Shown here piece by piece: positions 16,760-25,775 of a DNA stretch of 64,000 nucleotides. This stretch comes from Streptomyces sp. NBC_01551 (GTDB lineage Bacteria > Actinomycetota > Actinomycetes > Streptomycetales > Streptomycetaceae), in contig NZ_JAPEPX010000001.1 of NCBI RefSeq assembly GCF_026339935.1, positions 6,413,501 to 6,477,500 on the forward strand. Direction: 5' to 3'. Position numbers and translations under genes: made by a program. Every line of letters starts with the position of its first letter. Positions within the stretch are counted from its first letter, which is position 1. Below the pieces are notes generated by a model. It was not told the origin of the DNA and ran no database searches. It saw only the letters and a program-made list of their open reading frames with translations.

Positions 16760-17746
16760 ATGCTCGACGTCCGGCGCCTGCGCCTGCTCCGCGAACTCGC
16801 CCGCCGCGGCACCATCGCCGCCGTGGCCGAGGCCCTCGCCTTCAGCCCTTCGGCCGTGTCCCAGCAGCTCGGGGTCCTCGAACGGGAAGCCGGCCTGCCG
16901 CTGCTGGAGCGCACCGGCCGCCGGGTCCGGCTGACCCCCGCCGGGGAGGGCCTCGTCCGGCACGCCGAGGCCGTCCTGGAGCGGCTGGAGCAGGCCGAGG
17001 CCGATCTCGCCGAAGCGCGCAGCGGCCTCGCCGGCGCCCTGCGCATCGGCTCCTTCCCCACCGCCACCCGGGCCATCGTCCCGGCAGCCCTGGTGAACCT
17101 CGCCCGCCGCCACCCGGGACTGGAGCCGATGGTGTCCGAGACCGACCCGGCGGCCGTCGCGCACGCGCTGCGGGCCGGCGACCTGGACGTGGCCCTGGTC
17201 CACGAGTACGACTTCGTCCCGGCACCGCAGGAGCCCGGCCTGACCACCGAGCCGCTGTACGGGGAGGCGATGTACTTGGCGGCCCCGGCGGCCCCGGCGG
17301 CTCCCGCGGCCTCGCCGGCCCCGCTGGGAACGCCGGCCTCGCCGGGAACGCCGGGTGCGCCGGACGGGGCGGGCTCCGGCCAGCGCGCGGTTCTCCGTAC
17401 GCACGCGCAGGCACCCTGGATCATGGCCACTCCCGGCACGCTCTGCCACGCCATGACCGTACGGGCCTGCCAGGCGGCCGGATTCACCCCCCGCGTCCGC
17501 CATCAGGTCGACGAGTTCGCCACCGTCCTCGCCCTGGTCGCGGCCGGCCAGGGAGTGGCCGTCGTACCGCAGCTCGGCATCACCGGAGCCGACCACGGCG
17601 TCGGCCTCACCCGGCTGCTGATGGAACGCCGGACCATGCTCGCCTACCGCAGCGGAGCCGCCGCGCACCCCGCCGTGACCGCCTTCGGCGCGGCGCTGCG
17701 GACCGCCGTACCTCCGGAACTGGCCACTCCGCGCGCCGAAGCGTGA
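16760..17746 (+). CDS. LysR family transcriptional regulator
   Basis: 328 residues. N-terminal winged HTH at 1-60: [23 protein letters not shown] then SPSAVSQQL, followed by [10 protein letters not shown] and a linker helix. The effector-binding domain follows, but between about residues 173 and 210 it is interrupted by a Pro/Ala/Gly-rich low-complexity insert ([17 protein letters not shown]...). Divergent from the DHDPS-like gene with 71 bp between starts, so that gene is its probable target. The start ATG gives the canonical [10 protein letters not shown] opening. Confidence 0.93.
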   Translation: MLDVRRLRLLRELARRGTIAAVAEALAFSPSAVSQQLGVLEREAGLPLLERTGRRVRLTPAGEGLVRHAEAVLERLEQAEADLAEARSGLAGALRIGSFPTATRAIVPAALVNLARRHPGLEPMVSETDPAAVAHALRAGDLDVALVHEYDFVPAPQEPGLTTEPLYGEAMYLAAPAAPAAPAASPAPLGTPASPGTPGAPDGAGSGQRAVLRTHAQAPWIMATPGTLCHAMTVRACQAAGFTPRVRHQVDEFATVLALVAAGQGVAVVPQLGITGADHGVGLTRLLMERRTMLAYRSGAAAHPAVTAFGAALRTAVPPELATPRAEA

Positions 17747-17819
17747 CACAACTCCCGCACCGCGCCCCGCCCGTGTACGTTCGATGATCCAGACGGATCC
17801 GATCAGAGCGGGGTATGAC

Positions 17820-18905
17820 GTGACACATCGCGTACGTGGGGTCATCGCACGGAGCAAGGGCGCACCGGTGGAGACGACGACGATCCTCGTGCCCGACCCC
17901 GGCCCCGGCGAGGCGCTCGTGCGGGTCCAGGCCTGCGGGGTCTGCCACACCGACCTGCACTACCGCGAGGGCGGCATCAACGACGAGTTCCCCTTCCTCC
18001 TCGGCCACGAGGCGGCCGGAATCGTCGAATCGGTCGGTCCGGACGTCACCTCCGTCGCGCCCGGGGACTTCGTCGTCCTCAACTGGCGCGCGGTGTGCGG
18101 CACCTGCCGGGCCTGCAAGCGCGGCCGCCCCTGGTACTGCTTCAACACCCACAACGCCACCCAGCCCATGACCCTGGAGGACGGCACCCCGCTCTCCCCG
18201 GCGCTCGGCATCGGCGCCTTCGCCGAGAAGACGCTGGTCGCCGCCGGCCAGTGCACCAAGGTGGACCCGGCCGCCTCCCCGGCCGCCGCCGGACTCCTCG
18301 GCTGCGGCGTGATGGCCGGCCTCGGTGCCGCCCTGAACACCGGCAACGTCGGACGCGGGGACTCCGTCGCCGTCATCGGCTGCGGGGGAGTGGGCAACGC
18401 GGCCATCGCCGGAGCCCGGCTGGCGGGCGCCTCGCGGATCATCGCCGTCGACCTGGACGACCGCAAGCTGGAGTGGGCCCGGGGCCTCGGCGCCACCCAC
18501 ACCGTCAACGGCCGCACCGAGGACGTCGTCAAGGCCATCCAGGCGCTGACCGGCGGAAACGGCGCGGACGTCGTCATCGAGGCCGTCGGCCGCCCGGAGA
18601 CCTACCAGCAGGCCTTCTACGCGCGGGACCTGGCGGGCACGGTGGTCCTGGTCGGCGTCCCGACCCCGCAGATGAAGCTCGAACTCCCGCTCCTCGACGT
18701 CTTCGGCCGGGGCGGCGCCCTCAAGTCCTCCTGGTACGGGGACTGCCTGCCCGAGCGGGACTTCCCGCTGCTGATCGACCTGTACCTGCAGGGCCGCCTC
18801 GACCTCGACGCGTTCGTCTCCGAGACGATCCGGCTCGACGGGGTAGAGGAGGCCTTCGCCCGGATGGAACGCGGCGAGGTGCTCCGCTCGGTCGTCGAGT
18901 TCTGA
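17820..18905 (+). CDS. mscR: S-(hydroxymethyl)mycothiol dehydrogenase
   Basis: 361 residues from the GTG at 17820, chosen over the ATG at 17784 because it gives the family length and the usual [14 protein letters not shown] opening after a few residues. Zinc-dependent alcohol dehydrogenase: catalytic zinc site with [13 protein letters not shown] and GHEAAGIVE; structural zinc cysteines in [18 protein letters not shown] site [10 protein letters not shown]. The [12 protein letters not shown] and [14 protein letters not shown] stretches mark the mycothiol-dependent formaldehyde/nitrosothiol enzyme. Detoxifies formaldehyde and S-nitrosomycothiol in the cytosol; mycothiol use fits an actinomycete. 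A 16-bp-stem hairpin follows. Confidence 0.92.
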   Translation: MTHRVRGVIARSKGAPVETTTILVPDPGPGEALVRVQACGVCHTDLHYREGGINDEFPFLLGHEAAGIVESVGPDVTSVAPGDFVVLNWRAVCGTCRACKRGRPWYCFNTHNATQPMTLEDGTPLSPALGIGAFAEKTLVAAGQCTKVDPAASPAAAGLLGCGVMAGLGAALNTGNVGRGDSVAVIGCGGVGNAAIAGARLAGASRIIAVDLDDRKLEWARGLGATHTVNGRTEDVVKAIQALTGGNGADVVIEAVGRPETYQQAFYARDLAGTVVLVGVPTPQMKLELPLLDVFGRGGALKSSWYGDCLPERDFPLLIDLYLQGRLDLDAFVSETIRLDGVEEAFARMERGEVLRSVVEF

Positions 18906-18919
18906 CCCCGCCGTCATCA

Positions 18920-18959
18920 CCCGGACCGGGCGGCCCCGCCTCCGGCCGCCCGGTCCGGG
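18920..18959 (+). terminator. Strong hairpin terminator
   Basis: Perfect 16-bp inverted repeat (18920-18935 with 18944-18959) and 8-nt loop, 15 bp after the mycothiol dehydrogenase stop. No T-run. Confidence 0.85.
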
Positions 18960-19009
18960 CGTCTGACCCAGACTCCCGCACACCCCACCACCGCACCCAG
19001 GGAACCCCC

Positions 19010-20320
19010 GTGACCTCCGATCGCAGCTACCGTCAGCCCGGTGTCGTCCTGACCGACCACCGGTTCACCGTCCCGCTGGACCACGCCCACCCGGAGGGCG
19101 AGTCCATCGAGTTGTACGCCCGTGAAGTCGTCGCCACCGGCAAGGACCCCGAGACCCTGCCCTGGCTGCTGTACCTGGAAGGCGGCCCCGGCTTCGGCGC
19201 CCGCCGGTTCGTCGGGCGGCAGGCCTGGCTGGAGCGGGCCCTGCGCGAGTACCGGGTGCTCCTCCTCGACCAGCGCGGAACCGGCCGCTCCACCCCGGTG
19301 TCCCGGCAGACCCTGCCCCTGCGCGGCACCCCCGAGCGGCAGGCCGCGTACCTCGCCCACTTCCGCACCGACTCGATCGTGCGCGACTGCGAGGCCATCC
19401 GCCCCCGCTTTACCGGCGGCGCGCCCTGGACCGTGCTCGGCCAGAGCTTCGGCGGCTTCTGCACCACGAACTACCTCTCCACCGCCCCCGAGGGCCTGAC
19501 CGCGGCCCTGATCACCGGCGGCCTGCCGTCGCTCGACGCCACCGCCGACGAGGTGTACCGGGCGGCGTACCCCCGGATCGAGCGCAAGAACCTCGCCCAC
19601 TACGCCCGTTACCCGATGGACGTCGAACGCGCCCGCCGGATCGCCGCCCACCTCGCCGAGAGCCCGGCGGAACTCCCCGGCGGCCACCGCCTCACCGTCG
19701 AGGCCTTCCAGTCCCTCGGCATCCTCCTCGGCACCGGCGACGGCAGCCACCAGCTGCACTACCTCCTGGAGGACGCCTTCGTACCGACCCCGGCCGGGTC
19801 CGCCCTCTCCGACGCCTTCCTGGAGGGCGTGCGCGCGCAGCTCTCCTTCGCCGGGCACCCGCTGTACGCGCTGATCCACGAATCGATCTACGCCCAGGAC
19901 CCGGCCGTGCCCACCGGCTGGGCCGCCGAGCGGGTGCGCCCCGAACACCCCCGCTTCGACGCCGCCAAGGCCCTGGCGGGCGACGAGCCGCTCCTGTTCA
20001 CCGGCGAGACCGTGCACCCCTGGCACTTCACCACCGACCCGGCGCTCGCCCCGCTGCGCGAGACCGCCGAACTGCTGGCCGCCCGTACCGGCTGGGAGCC
20101 CCTCTACGACCCGGACCGCCTCGCCGCCAACGAGGTCCCGGTCGCCGCCGCCGTCTACCACGACGACATGTACGTGGACACCGTGCACTCGCTGCGCACC
20201 GCCCGCGCGATCCGGGGCCTGCGGACCTGGGTGACGGACGAGTTCGAACACGACGGCGTCCGCGCCGGCGGTACGCGCGTACTGGACCGACTGCTGGCCC
20301 TGGCCCGCGACGAGGCCTAG
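19010..20320 (+). CDS. Alpha/beta hydrolase, proline iminopeptidase (S33) type
   Basis: 436 residues from a GTG start (AGGGA ribosome site). Shows the S33 prolyl aminopeptidase pattern: LLYLEGGPGFGA oxyanion loop, LLLDQRGTGRS and nucleophile elbow GQSFGG. The cap domain is long, and the acid and His are in the C-terminal part (VAAAVYHDDMYV; DEFEHDG). Probably a cytosolic aminopeptidase that removes N-terminal proline; it lies between two terminated units and convergent with the next gene. Confidence 0.9.
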   Translation: MTSDRSYRQPGVVLTDHRFTVPLDHAHPEGESIELYAREVVATGKDPETLPWLLYLEGGPGFGARRFVGRQAWLERALREYRVLLLDQRGTGRSTPVSRQTLPLRGTPERQAAYLAHFRTDSIVRDCEAIRPRFTGGAPWTVLGQSFGGFCTTNYLSTAPEGLTAALITGGLPSLDATADEVYRAAYPRIERKNLAHYARYPMDVERARRIAAHLAESPAELPGGHRLTVEAFQSLGILLGTGDGSHQLHYLLEDAFVPTPAGSALSDAFLEGVRAQLSFAGHPLYALIHESIYAQDPAVPTGWAAERVRPEHPRFDAAKALAGDEPLLFTGETVHPWHFTTDPALAPLRETAELLAARTGWEPLYDPDRLAANEVPVAAAVYHDDMYVDTVHSLRTARAIRGLRTWVTDEFEHDGVRAGGTRVLDRLLALARDEA

Positions 20321-20350
20321 GTAGTTTGACGACACGACCTGGCGCGCCCG

Positions 20351-21172
20351 CTACGGGCGGGCGTACGAGCCGATGCCGACCAGGCAGTACACGTACTCGT
20401 TGACGGGGATCCCGTTGCGGGTGTAGCGGTACGAGAACGCGTACTGGGTCTTGGGGTTGTCGTTGCAGCGGTTGAGGTCGGAGGTCAGCGGGATGCTCTG
20501 GATCACCTTGTAGTGCGCGTCGGAGGCCGAGCAGGAGACCTCGCTCACGCCGGTGACGGTCTGCGCGGTCGTCGAGTCCGGCAGCCTTCCGTTGAGGCAC
20601 GTGCCCCGGTCGAACGGGCTGGGGGCGGCCTCGGAGGGTGAGGCGGCGGGCGGCGCGGCGGCCTCGGTCGAGGGATCGGCGGGGGTGGTCGGGGCGGCCG
20701 ACTGCGGCGGGGCCGGGGCGGACGAAGGCGGCGTGTACGAGGGCGTGTCGGAGGGGCTGGGCGCCGGGCTGCCGGAGGCGGTGGTGTCGTCGTCGTTCCC
20801 GCCGTTCAGCAGGACCAGGCCGACGATCACGGCGGCGACCACGGCGACCGCCACCAGGCACCCCCGCGCGCCTGGTGTGCCCTTCGCCCCCGGGGTGCCC
20901 GCCGCCGCGGGGTGTTGCCCCGGGACCGGGACCGGGACCGGGATCGGGATCGGGGCCGTGGTCGGGCCCGCGACCGGGCCTGCGCCCGCGGCCACCCGGA
21001 TGCGCAGCAGCACATCGGTGTCGCCGAGCCGGGCCCGGACCAGTGCGCCGTCCTGGGTGGACGGGATTCTGAGCCGGGCCGTGCCGGTCCCGCTCGGCAG
21101 CGGCACGGTGAGGATCACGCCGTGCGCCGCCTGTTGCGGGGTGAGCGTTATGGGGATCTCTTGCGAGGACAC
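20351..21172 (-). CDS. LppU/SCO3897-like membrane-anchored protein
   Basis: 273 residues from a GTG start with GGGAG ribosome site. The N-terminal ~55 residues (ITLTPQQAAHGVILTVPLP ... LRIP) resemble the DnaJ C-terminal substrate-binding fold. Then a Pro/Ile/Val repeat (PIPIPVPVPVPG), one transmembrane helix at about 118-136 (CLVAVAVVAAVIVGLVLL) and an extracellular Ser/Pro/Thr linker. The C-terminal ~90-residue domain has conserved cysteines (CLNGRLPD, VSCSASDAHYKV, RCND, YVYCLVG), as in LppU/SCO3897-type domains. Function unknown. Probably the last gene of an operon with the Nudix and MBL genes. Confidence 0.75.
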   Translation of the reverse strand: MSSQEIPITLTPQQAAHGVILTVPLPSGTGTARLRIPSTQDGALVRARLGDTDVLLRIRVAAGAGPVAGPTTAPIPIPVPVPVPGQHPAAAGTPGAKGTPGARGCLVAVAVVAAVIVGLVLLNGGNDDDTTASGSPAPSPSDTPSYTPPSSAPAPPQSAAPTTPADPSTEAAAPPAASPSEAAPSPFDRGTCLNGRLPDSTTAQTVTGVSEVSCSASDAHYKVIQSIPLTSDLNRCNDNPKTQYAFSYRYTRNGIPVNEYVYCLVGIGSYARP

Positions 21173-21188
21173 CGGTTGCTCCCAGAGG

Positions 21189-21596
21189 TCATGGTGGTGG
21201 TGAACCTGGTGGTGACGAACCCTCACGGATTGTGCCCGCTGCACGCTGGGTGACGCAGGCGTTCCGCCGCTCCAGGTAGTGCACGAGTGCCTCACGGGCG
21301 TCCGGAACGAACTCCTCCGTCAACTCCCGTGCGGCGCCCGCCTCGTACGTCTCTCCCACCTCGACGGCGCCGCCCACCATCCAGTTCAGCCGCCCCGGGA
21401 AGCGGGACACGCCCTCCGGGCGCCGGTGCAGGAGGATCCGGCCGTCGGCGTCGCGGCAGACAACCGTCGCGACGCGGTGCGGCCAGCCCCGGCGTATCGC
21501 CTCGGCCCGCTCCACCACCGCCACCACGTTGTCCCGCCCATCGACCCGCTCGACCAGTTCGCCCATGAGACCGACGATGACAGACGGGTCTGACAA
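21189..21596 (-). CDS. Nudix hydrolase, short and possibly truncated
   Basis: 135 residues. The N-terminal half is a normal Nudix fold: ATVVCRDADGRILLHRRP, FPGRLNWMVGGAV and a Nudix box GGAVEVGETYEAGAARELTEEF. The box should end in an EExGU pattern, but here it runs EEFVP, and the ~45 residues after it (DAREALVHYLERRN ... SSPPGSPPP) do not look like the usual C-terminal strands and helix. Relatives are usually 150-170 residues. The gene may have lost its 3' end or diverged strongly. It starts 5 bp after the MBL stop and ends 16 bp before the LppU-like start. Confidence 0.6.
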   Translation of the reverse strand: MSDPSVIVGLMGELVERVDGRDNVVAVVERAEAIRRGWPHRVATVVCRDADGRILLHRRPEGVSRFPGRLNWMVGGAVEVGETYEAGAARELTEEFVPDAREALVHYLERRNACVTQRAAGTIREGSSPPGSPPP

Positions 21597-21601
21597 CGGG
21601 C

Positions 21602-22393
21602 CTACGCCGGCTCGACGAACGCCCGCGTCAGGTGCGCCGTCGCCAGCAGCGCCCCGCGTTCCACCGCCCGCGCCAGCAGCTCCTCCCGCGAGGCCCGCGC
21701 CACGGCCCGGTCGCGTTCGTGGGAGTACGCGACGGCCGGACTGCCCAACTGCACGGCATGCACCAGCACATCACCGGTGACCAGCACGTCCCGCGCCCCG
21801 CCCGGCTGCTCCACCAGCACCGACTGGTGCCCCGGCGTGTGTCCCGGCGTCGGCAGCAGGGTCAGACCCGGGGCGAGCCGGTGCCGGCCGTCCACCTCGT
21901 GCAGCTGCCCGGCGGCGCGCAGCGGGGCCACCGCCCAGTCCCAGACCGGGTCCGCCCGGTCCAGCGCCTCGACCTCCGCCCGCTGTACGAGGTACCGCGC
22001 CGCAGGGAAGTACGGCTCGCCGGATTCCCCCAGCGTCCAGCCCGTATGGTCCTCGTGCAGATGCGTCAGCACCACAGCGGAGACGTCGGCCACGGCGATC
22101 CCCGCCTCGGCCAGGGCCGCCGGGAGCCGCCCCGGCACCGGGGCCCAGCCGGCCGCCGGGCCGTGCGCCGGGCCGACCCCCGCGTCGACCAGGACCCAGC
22201 TCCCGCAGGGCCGGGCGATCGCGAAGCACCGGAAGTCCAGCCGCCAGGACCCGTCCGGGCCGGCCGCGCCGGGGTCGAGGCGGGCGGCCCGCGCCCAGTC
22301 CCGCGTACGGGCGCCCGGGAAGGCGACGGCGGCCGCTTCGAAGAAGGTCCCGGTGGCGTCGAGGAGCGCAACCACCTGCCCGTACCTGTCCAT
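21602..22393 (-). CDS. MBL-fold metallo-hydrolase
   Basis: 263 residues. Dinuclear metal-binding motif HLHEDHTGW (HxHxDH), then PTPGHTPGHQSV, GDVLVH and a C-terminal TAHLTRAFV supplying the last His. Resembles lactonase/aryl-hydrolase-type MBL proteins (AHL-lactonase-like), but the substrate cannot be assigned. The ATG at 22393 is 18 bp from the divergent PIG-L start, so the promoters must overlap. Probably first gene of a unit with the Nudix and LppU-like genes. Confidence 0.9.
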   Translation of the reverse strand: MDRYGQVVALLDATGTFFEAAAVAFPGARTRDWARAARLDPGAAGPDGSWRLDFRCFAIARPCGSWVLVDAGVGPAHGPAAGWAPVPGRLPAALAEAGIAVADVSAVVLTHLHEDHTGWTLGESGEPYFPAARYLVQRAEVEALDRADPVWDWAVAPLRAAGQLHEVDGRHRLAPGLTLLPTPGHTPGHQSVLVEQPGGARDVLVTGDVLVHAVQLGSPAVAYSHERDRAVARASREELLARAVERGALLATAHLTRAFVEPA

Positions 22394-22411
22394 TCGCCTA
22401 TTGTGCGCGGT

Positions 22412-23176
22412 ATGACGAACGAAGTGGATCAGCCCGCGCCCCTGGAGCCCATGCCCACCGACTGGGAGCGCGCCCTGGCCGTGGTCGCCCACCCCGACGA
22501 CCTCGAGTACGGCTGCGCGGCGGCCATCGCGGACTGGACGGACGGCGGCCGGGAGGTCGTGTACCTCCTCGCCACGCGCGGCGAGGCCGGCATCGACACC
22601 ATCGCCCCCGAGGAGTGCGGCCCGCTGCGCGAGGCCGAGCAGCGGGCCAGCGCGGCCGTCGTGGGGGTCTCGGAGGTGGAGTTCCTCGACCACCGCGACG
22701 GTGTCATCGAGTACGGCCTCGGACTGCGCCGGGACATCGCGGCGGCCATCCGCAGGCACCGCCCCGAGCTGGTGATCACCCTCAACCACCGCGACACCTG
22801 GGGCGGTCAGGGCGGCGGGGGCTACTGGAACACCCCCGACCACCAGGCCGTCGGCCGGGCCACGCTGGACGCGGCCGGCGACGCCGGGAACCGGTGGATC
22901 TTCCCCGAACTCATCGCCGAGCAGGGCCTGGAGCCGTGGAACGGGGTGCGCTGGGTCGCGGTGGCCGGCTCCGCAACGCCGACGCACGCGGCCGATGCCG
23001 GGCCGGGGCTGGAGCGCTCGGTGAAGTCCCTGATGGAGCACAAGGCGTACATCGAGGTCCTCACCGACCAGGACCCGGAGGAGTACTGCCGCACCTTCCT
23101 CACGGGCAACGCGCGGCAGGCGGCGGCCCGCTTCGGCGGCAAGCCGGCGGTTGCGTTCGAGGTCTTCCCGCGCTGA
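22412..23176 (+). CDS. PIG-L family deacetylase
   Basis: 254 residues. Zinc-binding AHPDD motif near residue 29, GEAGI loop, DHRDG and a C-terminal NTPDHQAVG giving the third metal ligand, as in LmbE/MshB N-acetylglucosaminyl deacetylases. Streptomycetes carry several: MshB (mycothiol), Mca (conjugate amidase) and others. The VVAHPDDLEYGCAAAIADW opening matches a generic PIG-L branch rather than MshB or Mca, so the substrate is left open. Divergent from the MBL gene. Confidence 0.9.
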   Translation: MTNEVDQPAPLEPMPTDWERALAVVAHPDDLEYGCAAAIADWTDGGREVVYLLATRGEAGIDTIAPEECGPLREAEQRASAAVVGVSEVEFLDHRDGVIEYGLGLRRDIAAAIRRHRPELVITLNHRDTWGGQGGGGYWNTPDHQAVGRATLDAAGDAGNRWIFPELIAEQGLEPWNGVRWVAVAGSATPTHAADAGPGLERSVKSLMEHKAYIEVLTDQDPEEYCRTFLTGNARQAAARFGGKPAVAFEVFPR

Positions 23177-23190
23177 GCGGCACCCCGTAA

Positions 23191-23212
23191 GGTCTGACGA
23201 CTTGTCAGACCA
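23191..23212. promoter_or_regulatory. Inverted repeat, FadR/GntR-type operator candidate
   Basis: GGTCTGAC-N5-GTCAGACC, a perfect 8-bp inverted repeat. Its right half, TTGTCAGACCA, fits the TnGTnnnACnA consensus of FadR-type GntR regulators. It lies between the PIG-L stop and the enoyl-CoA hydratase start, so it could also be a terminator. Confidence 0.5.
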
Positions 23213-23233
23213 TCGGGGAGGGGCGGTTCGGAA

Positions 23234-24067
23234 TTGATCGACACCGTGTCCACGGAGATCGCGGAAGGTGAGGAACGGATCCGCCTGGAGGTCGCGGACG
23301 GGATCGCGGTCCTCACCCTCTGCCGCCCGGACAAGCTCAACGGCTGGAGCTGGGAGTCCACCCGCCAGCTGGGCCTGCTGGCGGACCGGATCCGCTTCGA
23401 CCCGGACGTACGGGTGGTCCTGCTGCGGGCGGAGGGGCGGGCCTTCTGCGCGGGCATCGACGTCACCGCCCCGGGCGGCGCGATCACCGGGGCCTCGGCC
23501 GCCGAGCGCACCCGCAACTACTACGAGGGCATCCGCTGGGTCCACGAACGCTTCGCGGTGCTCTCCCGGCTTCCGCAGCCGGTGGTGGCGGCGGTGCAGG
23601 GCTACTGCCTGGGCTTCGGCTTCGAACTGGCGCTGATGGCGGACGTCCGGGTGGCGGCGCAGGACGCGGTGTTCGCGCTGCCGGAGGCCCGGCTGGGGGT
23701 GGCGGTGGACGCGGGCGGCGACCTGCGCGTGGCCCGCGAGGCGGGGGCGGGCTGGGCGAAGCTCCTGGCCCTGACGGGTCGGCGCATCGACGCGGCGACG
23801 GCGGAGCGGCTGAGGCTCGTGCAGCTGGTGGTGCAGGTGGGGGAGCTGGAGGGGGTGGCCCGGGGGGTGGTGGCGGAGATCGCCGCAAACGCCCCGCTGG
23901 CGGTGCAGGGCATCAAGCGCGGCATCGACGCCTATGCCGACGCGGCGCTGCCGGCCGCGCTGGACCGCGTCGCGATGACGGCGGCCCTGACGCTGACGTC
24001 GGAAGACTCCCGCGAAGGCTACGCCGCCCAGGCGGCCCGCACCCCGCCCCACTTCAGGGGCGCCTGA
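23234..24067 (+). CDS. Enoyl-CoA hydratase/isomerase family protein
   Basis: 277 residues from a TTG start 11 bases after GGGGAGGGG (a GTG four codons in is the alternative). Crotonase fold: LTLCRPDKLNGWSWE, the oxyanion loop AFCAGIDV, and PVVAAVQGYCLGFGFELALMAD split across the second oxyanion-hole region, then PEARLGVAVDAGG. Position-specific Glu residues typical of hydratases are not obvious in VAVDAGG, so isomerase or another crotonase activity is possible. Likely fatty-acid or related CoA metabolism; an operator-like inverted repeat of FadR type precedes it. Confidence 0.9.
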   Translation: MIDTVSTEIAEGEERIRLEVADGIAVLTLCRPDKLNGWSWESTRQLGLLADRIRFDPDVRVVLLRAEGRAFCAGIDVTAPGGAITGASAAERTRNYYEGIRWVHERFAVLSRLPQPVVAAVQGYCLGFGFELALMADVRVAAQDAVFALPEARLGVAVDAGGDLRVAREAGAGWAKLLALTGRRIDAATAERLRLVQLVVQVGELEGVARGVVAEIAANAPLAVQGIKRGIDAYADAALPAALDRVAMTAALTLTSEDSREGYAAQAARTPPHFRGA

Positions 24068-24114
24068 CCCCGCCCGGCGGCCGGGCCGGCCGGGCGTAGC
24101 GGCGTTCGGGCTGA

Positions 24115-24171
24115 AGCCCCTGGGGCTCCGCCCCAGACCCCGCGCCTCAAACGCCGGCGAGGCTGAACTGC
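24115..24171 (+). repeat. Streptomyces intergenic palindromic repeat
   Basis: Contains two hairpins: CTGGGG/CCCCAG around a 5-nt loop (24120-24136) and GCCTC/GAGGC around a 10-nt loop with AAACGCCGGC (24144-24163). This GGGGCTCCGCCCC...CTCAAACGCCGGCGAGGCTG element recurs between genes in many Streptomyces genomes. It fills the gap between the convergent hydratase and MocR genes and can serve as terminator. Confidence 0.75.
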
Positions 24172-24232
24172 CCCGCCCCCGGCAACGGTGCCGCACCGGG
24201 CCCGGTTCCGGTGGCCGGACCGCCGGGTCGGC

Positions 24233-25729
24233 TCAGCCGCGGCGGCGGCTCGGCGGCGGCTCGGCGGGGTCCTCCGGGGGATCCGGCAGGGCCAGGCACA
24301 ACGCGTCCAGCGCCGCCGCGAACGCGTGGTCCGGCGGGGTGCCGTAGCCGATGACCAGGCCGTCGCGCGCGGTCATGGGACTGTCCGGGTGGAGGTAGGG
24401 TCGCAGGCCGTCCAGGGACAGGCCCTGCCGCCGGGCCGCGCGCAGGGCGGCCTCCTCCGTGTCCGGCGGCAGCTCCAGCACCGCGTGCAGCCCGGCCGCG
24501 ACCCCGCTGACCCGGACGTGCGGCGCCTGCGCCGCGAGCCGCGCCGCCAGCAGGTCACGCCGCCGCCGGTAGATCCCCCGCATCCGCCGCAGGTGGCGGT
24601 CGTAGCCGCCCGAGGCGATGAACTCGGCCAGGGTCAGCTGGTCCGTCACCCCCGACCACAACTCGCGCTGCCCCTTGAGCGCCAGCACCCCGTCCACCAG
24701 CCGCCCCGGCAGCACCATCCAGCCCAGCCGCAGCGCGGGCGACAGGCTCTTGCTCACCGAGCCGATGTACACGATCCGGTCAGGGTCGAGGCCCTGGACC
24801 GCGCCGACCGGCTGGCGGTCGTAGCGGAACTCCCCGTCGTAGTCGTCCTCGACCACCACGCCACCCGTCGCCCGCGCCCAGTCCACCACGGCCGCCCGCC
24901 GCTCGGGGTGCAACGGCCCGCCGGTGGGGAACTGGTGCGCCGGCGTCAGCAGCACGGCGCGGGCGCCCGTCCCCGGGAGTTCCTCCACGCACGCACCCCG
25001 GTCGTCCACCGTCAGCGGCACCGTCGTGCGCCCCGCCCCTTCCAGTACGTCCCGGTGGAAGGACAGGCCGTACGACTCGACCGCGATCGAGCCCGTCAGT
25101 ACCCTCCCGAGCAGTCCCAGCCCGTGCGCGAACCCGGAGCACAGCACGATCCGGTCCGCGGAGGTCCGTACGCCCCGCACCCGCGCCAGGTACTCCGTCA
25201 GCGTGCGCCGCAGTTCGATCCGGCCGCGCGGGTCGCCGACCCCGAAGGCGTCGTGCGGGGCGGCGGCCAGGGCCCTGCGGGCCGAGGCGATCCAGGCGGT
25301 GCGGGGGAAGGCGGAGGCGTCGGGCGAGCTGGGCATCAGGTCGTGGACGGTACGCCGCGGGGTGGGCCGGGCCGGGCCGCGCGCCATGTCGCCCCGCAGC
25401 GGCGTCGCACGGCGGGCGACCCGGGTCCCGGAGCCCTGGCGGGCCGAAAGCCAGCCCTCCTCGACCAGCTCCGCGTAAGCGCCCGCGACGGTGTTGCGGG
25501 CGATCCCGAGGTCGACGGCGAGGGTCCGGTAGGGCGGCAGCCGGGTGCCCGGTGCGAGCCGGCCCGATTCGATGGCCTCGCGCAGGGCGCGCATCAGCCG
25601 GTTGCGCAGACTGCCCTCGCCGGTCAGCTCCAGGTGCAGGTCACTGCCGCCGGAGGGCTCTTCGGAGGTTTCCCCGCACGGCTCTTCGCACGGCTCTTCG
25701 GAACCGGAATTGACCCATGATCTCTGCAT
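24233..25729 (-). CDS. MocR/PdxR-type GntR regulator with aminotransferase domain
   Basis: 498 residues. After a Glu/Pro-rich start, a GntR winged HTH at about 35-100 (LRNRLMRALREAIESGRLAPG, LPPYRTLAVDLGIARNTVAGAYAEL split around it). Then a full fold-type I aminotransferase-like domain with VVEDDYDGEFRYD and the PLP Lys in VYIGSVSKSLSPALRLGW. MocR regulators bind PLP or a PLP adduct and control neighbouring genes; the divergent AhpD-like/MFS pair is the likely target, with a GAACC-CTAC/GTAG-GTTC inverted repeat between them. Confidence 0.93.
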   Translation of the reverse strand: MQRSWVNSGSEEPCEEPCGETSEEPSGGSDLHLELTGEGSLRNRLMRALREAIESGRLAPGTRLPPYRTLAVDLGIARNTVAGAYAELVEEGWLSARQGSGTRVARRATPLRGDMARGPARPTPRRTVHDLMPSSPDASAFPRTAWIASARRALAAAPHDAFGVGDPRGRIELRRTLTEYLARVRGVRTSADRIVLCSGFAHGLGLLGRVLTGSIAVESYGLSFHRDVLEGAGRTTVPLTVDDRGACVEELPGTGARAVLLTPAHQFPTGGPLHPERRAAVVDWARATGGVVVEDDYDGEFRYDRQPVGAVQGLDPDRIVYIGSVSKSLSPALRLGWMVLPGRLVDGVLALKGQRELWSGVTDQLTLAEFIASGGYDRHLRRMRGIYRRRRDLLAARLAAQAPHVRVSGVAAGLHAVLELPPDTEEAALRAARRQGLSLDGLRPYLHPDSPMTARDGLVIGYGTPPDHAFAAALDALCLALPDPPEDPAEPPPSRRRG

Positions 25730-25735
25730 GGGAAT

Positions 25736-25770
25736 GAACCCTACCCGGGGCCAATCGGGCTCGTAGGTTC
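25736..25770. promoter_or_regulatory. MocR operator candidate in divergent promoter
   Basis: GAACCCTAC at 25736-25744 and GTAGGTTC at 25763-25770 form an imperfect inverted repeat that fills most of the 46-bp gap between the MocR and AhpD-like starts. Confidence 0.45.
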
Positions 25771-25775
25771 TTCAC

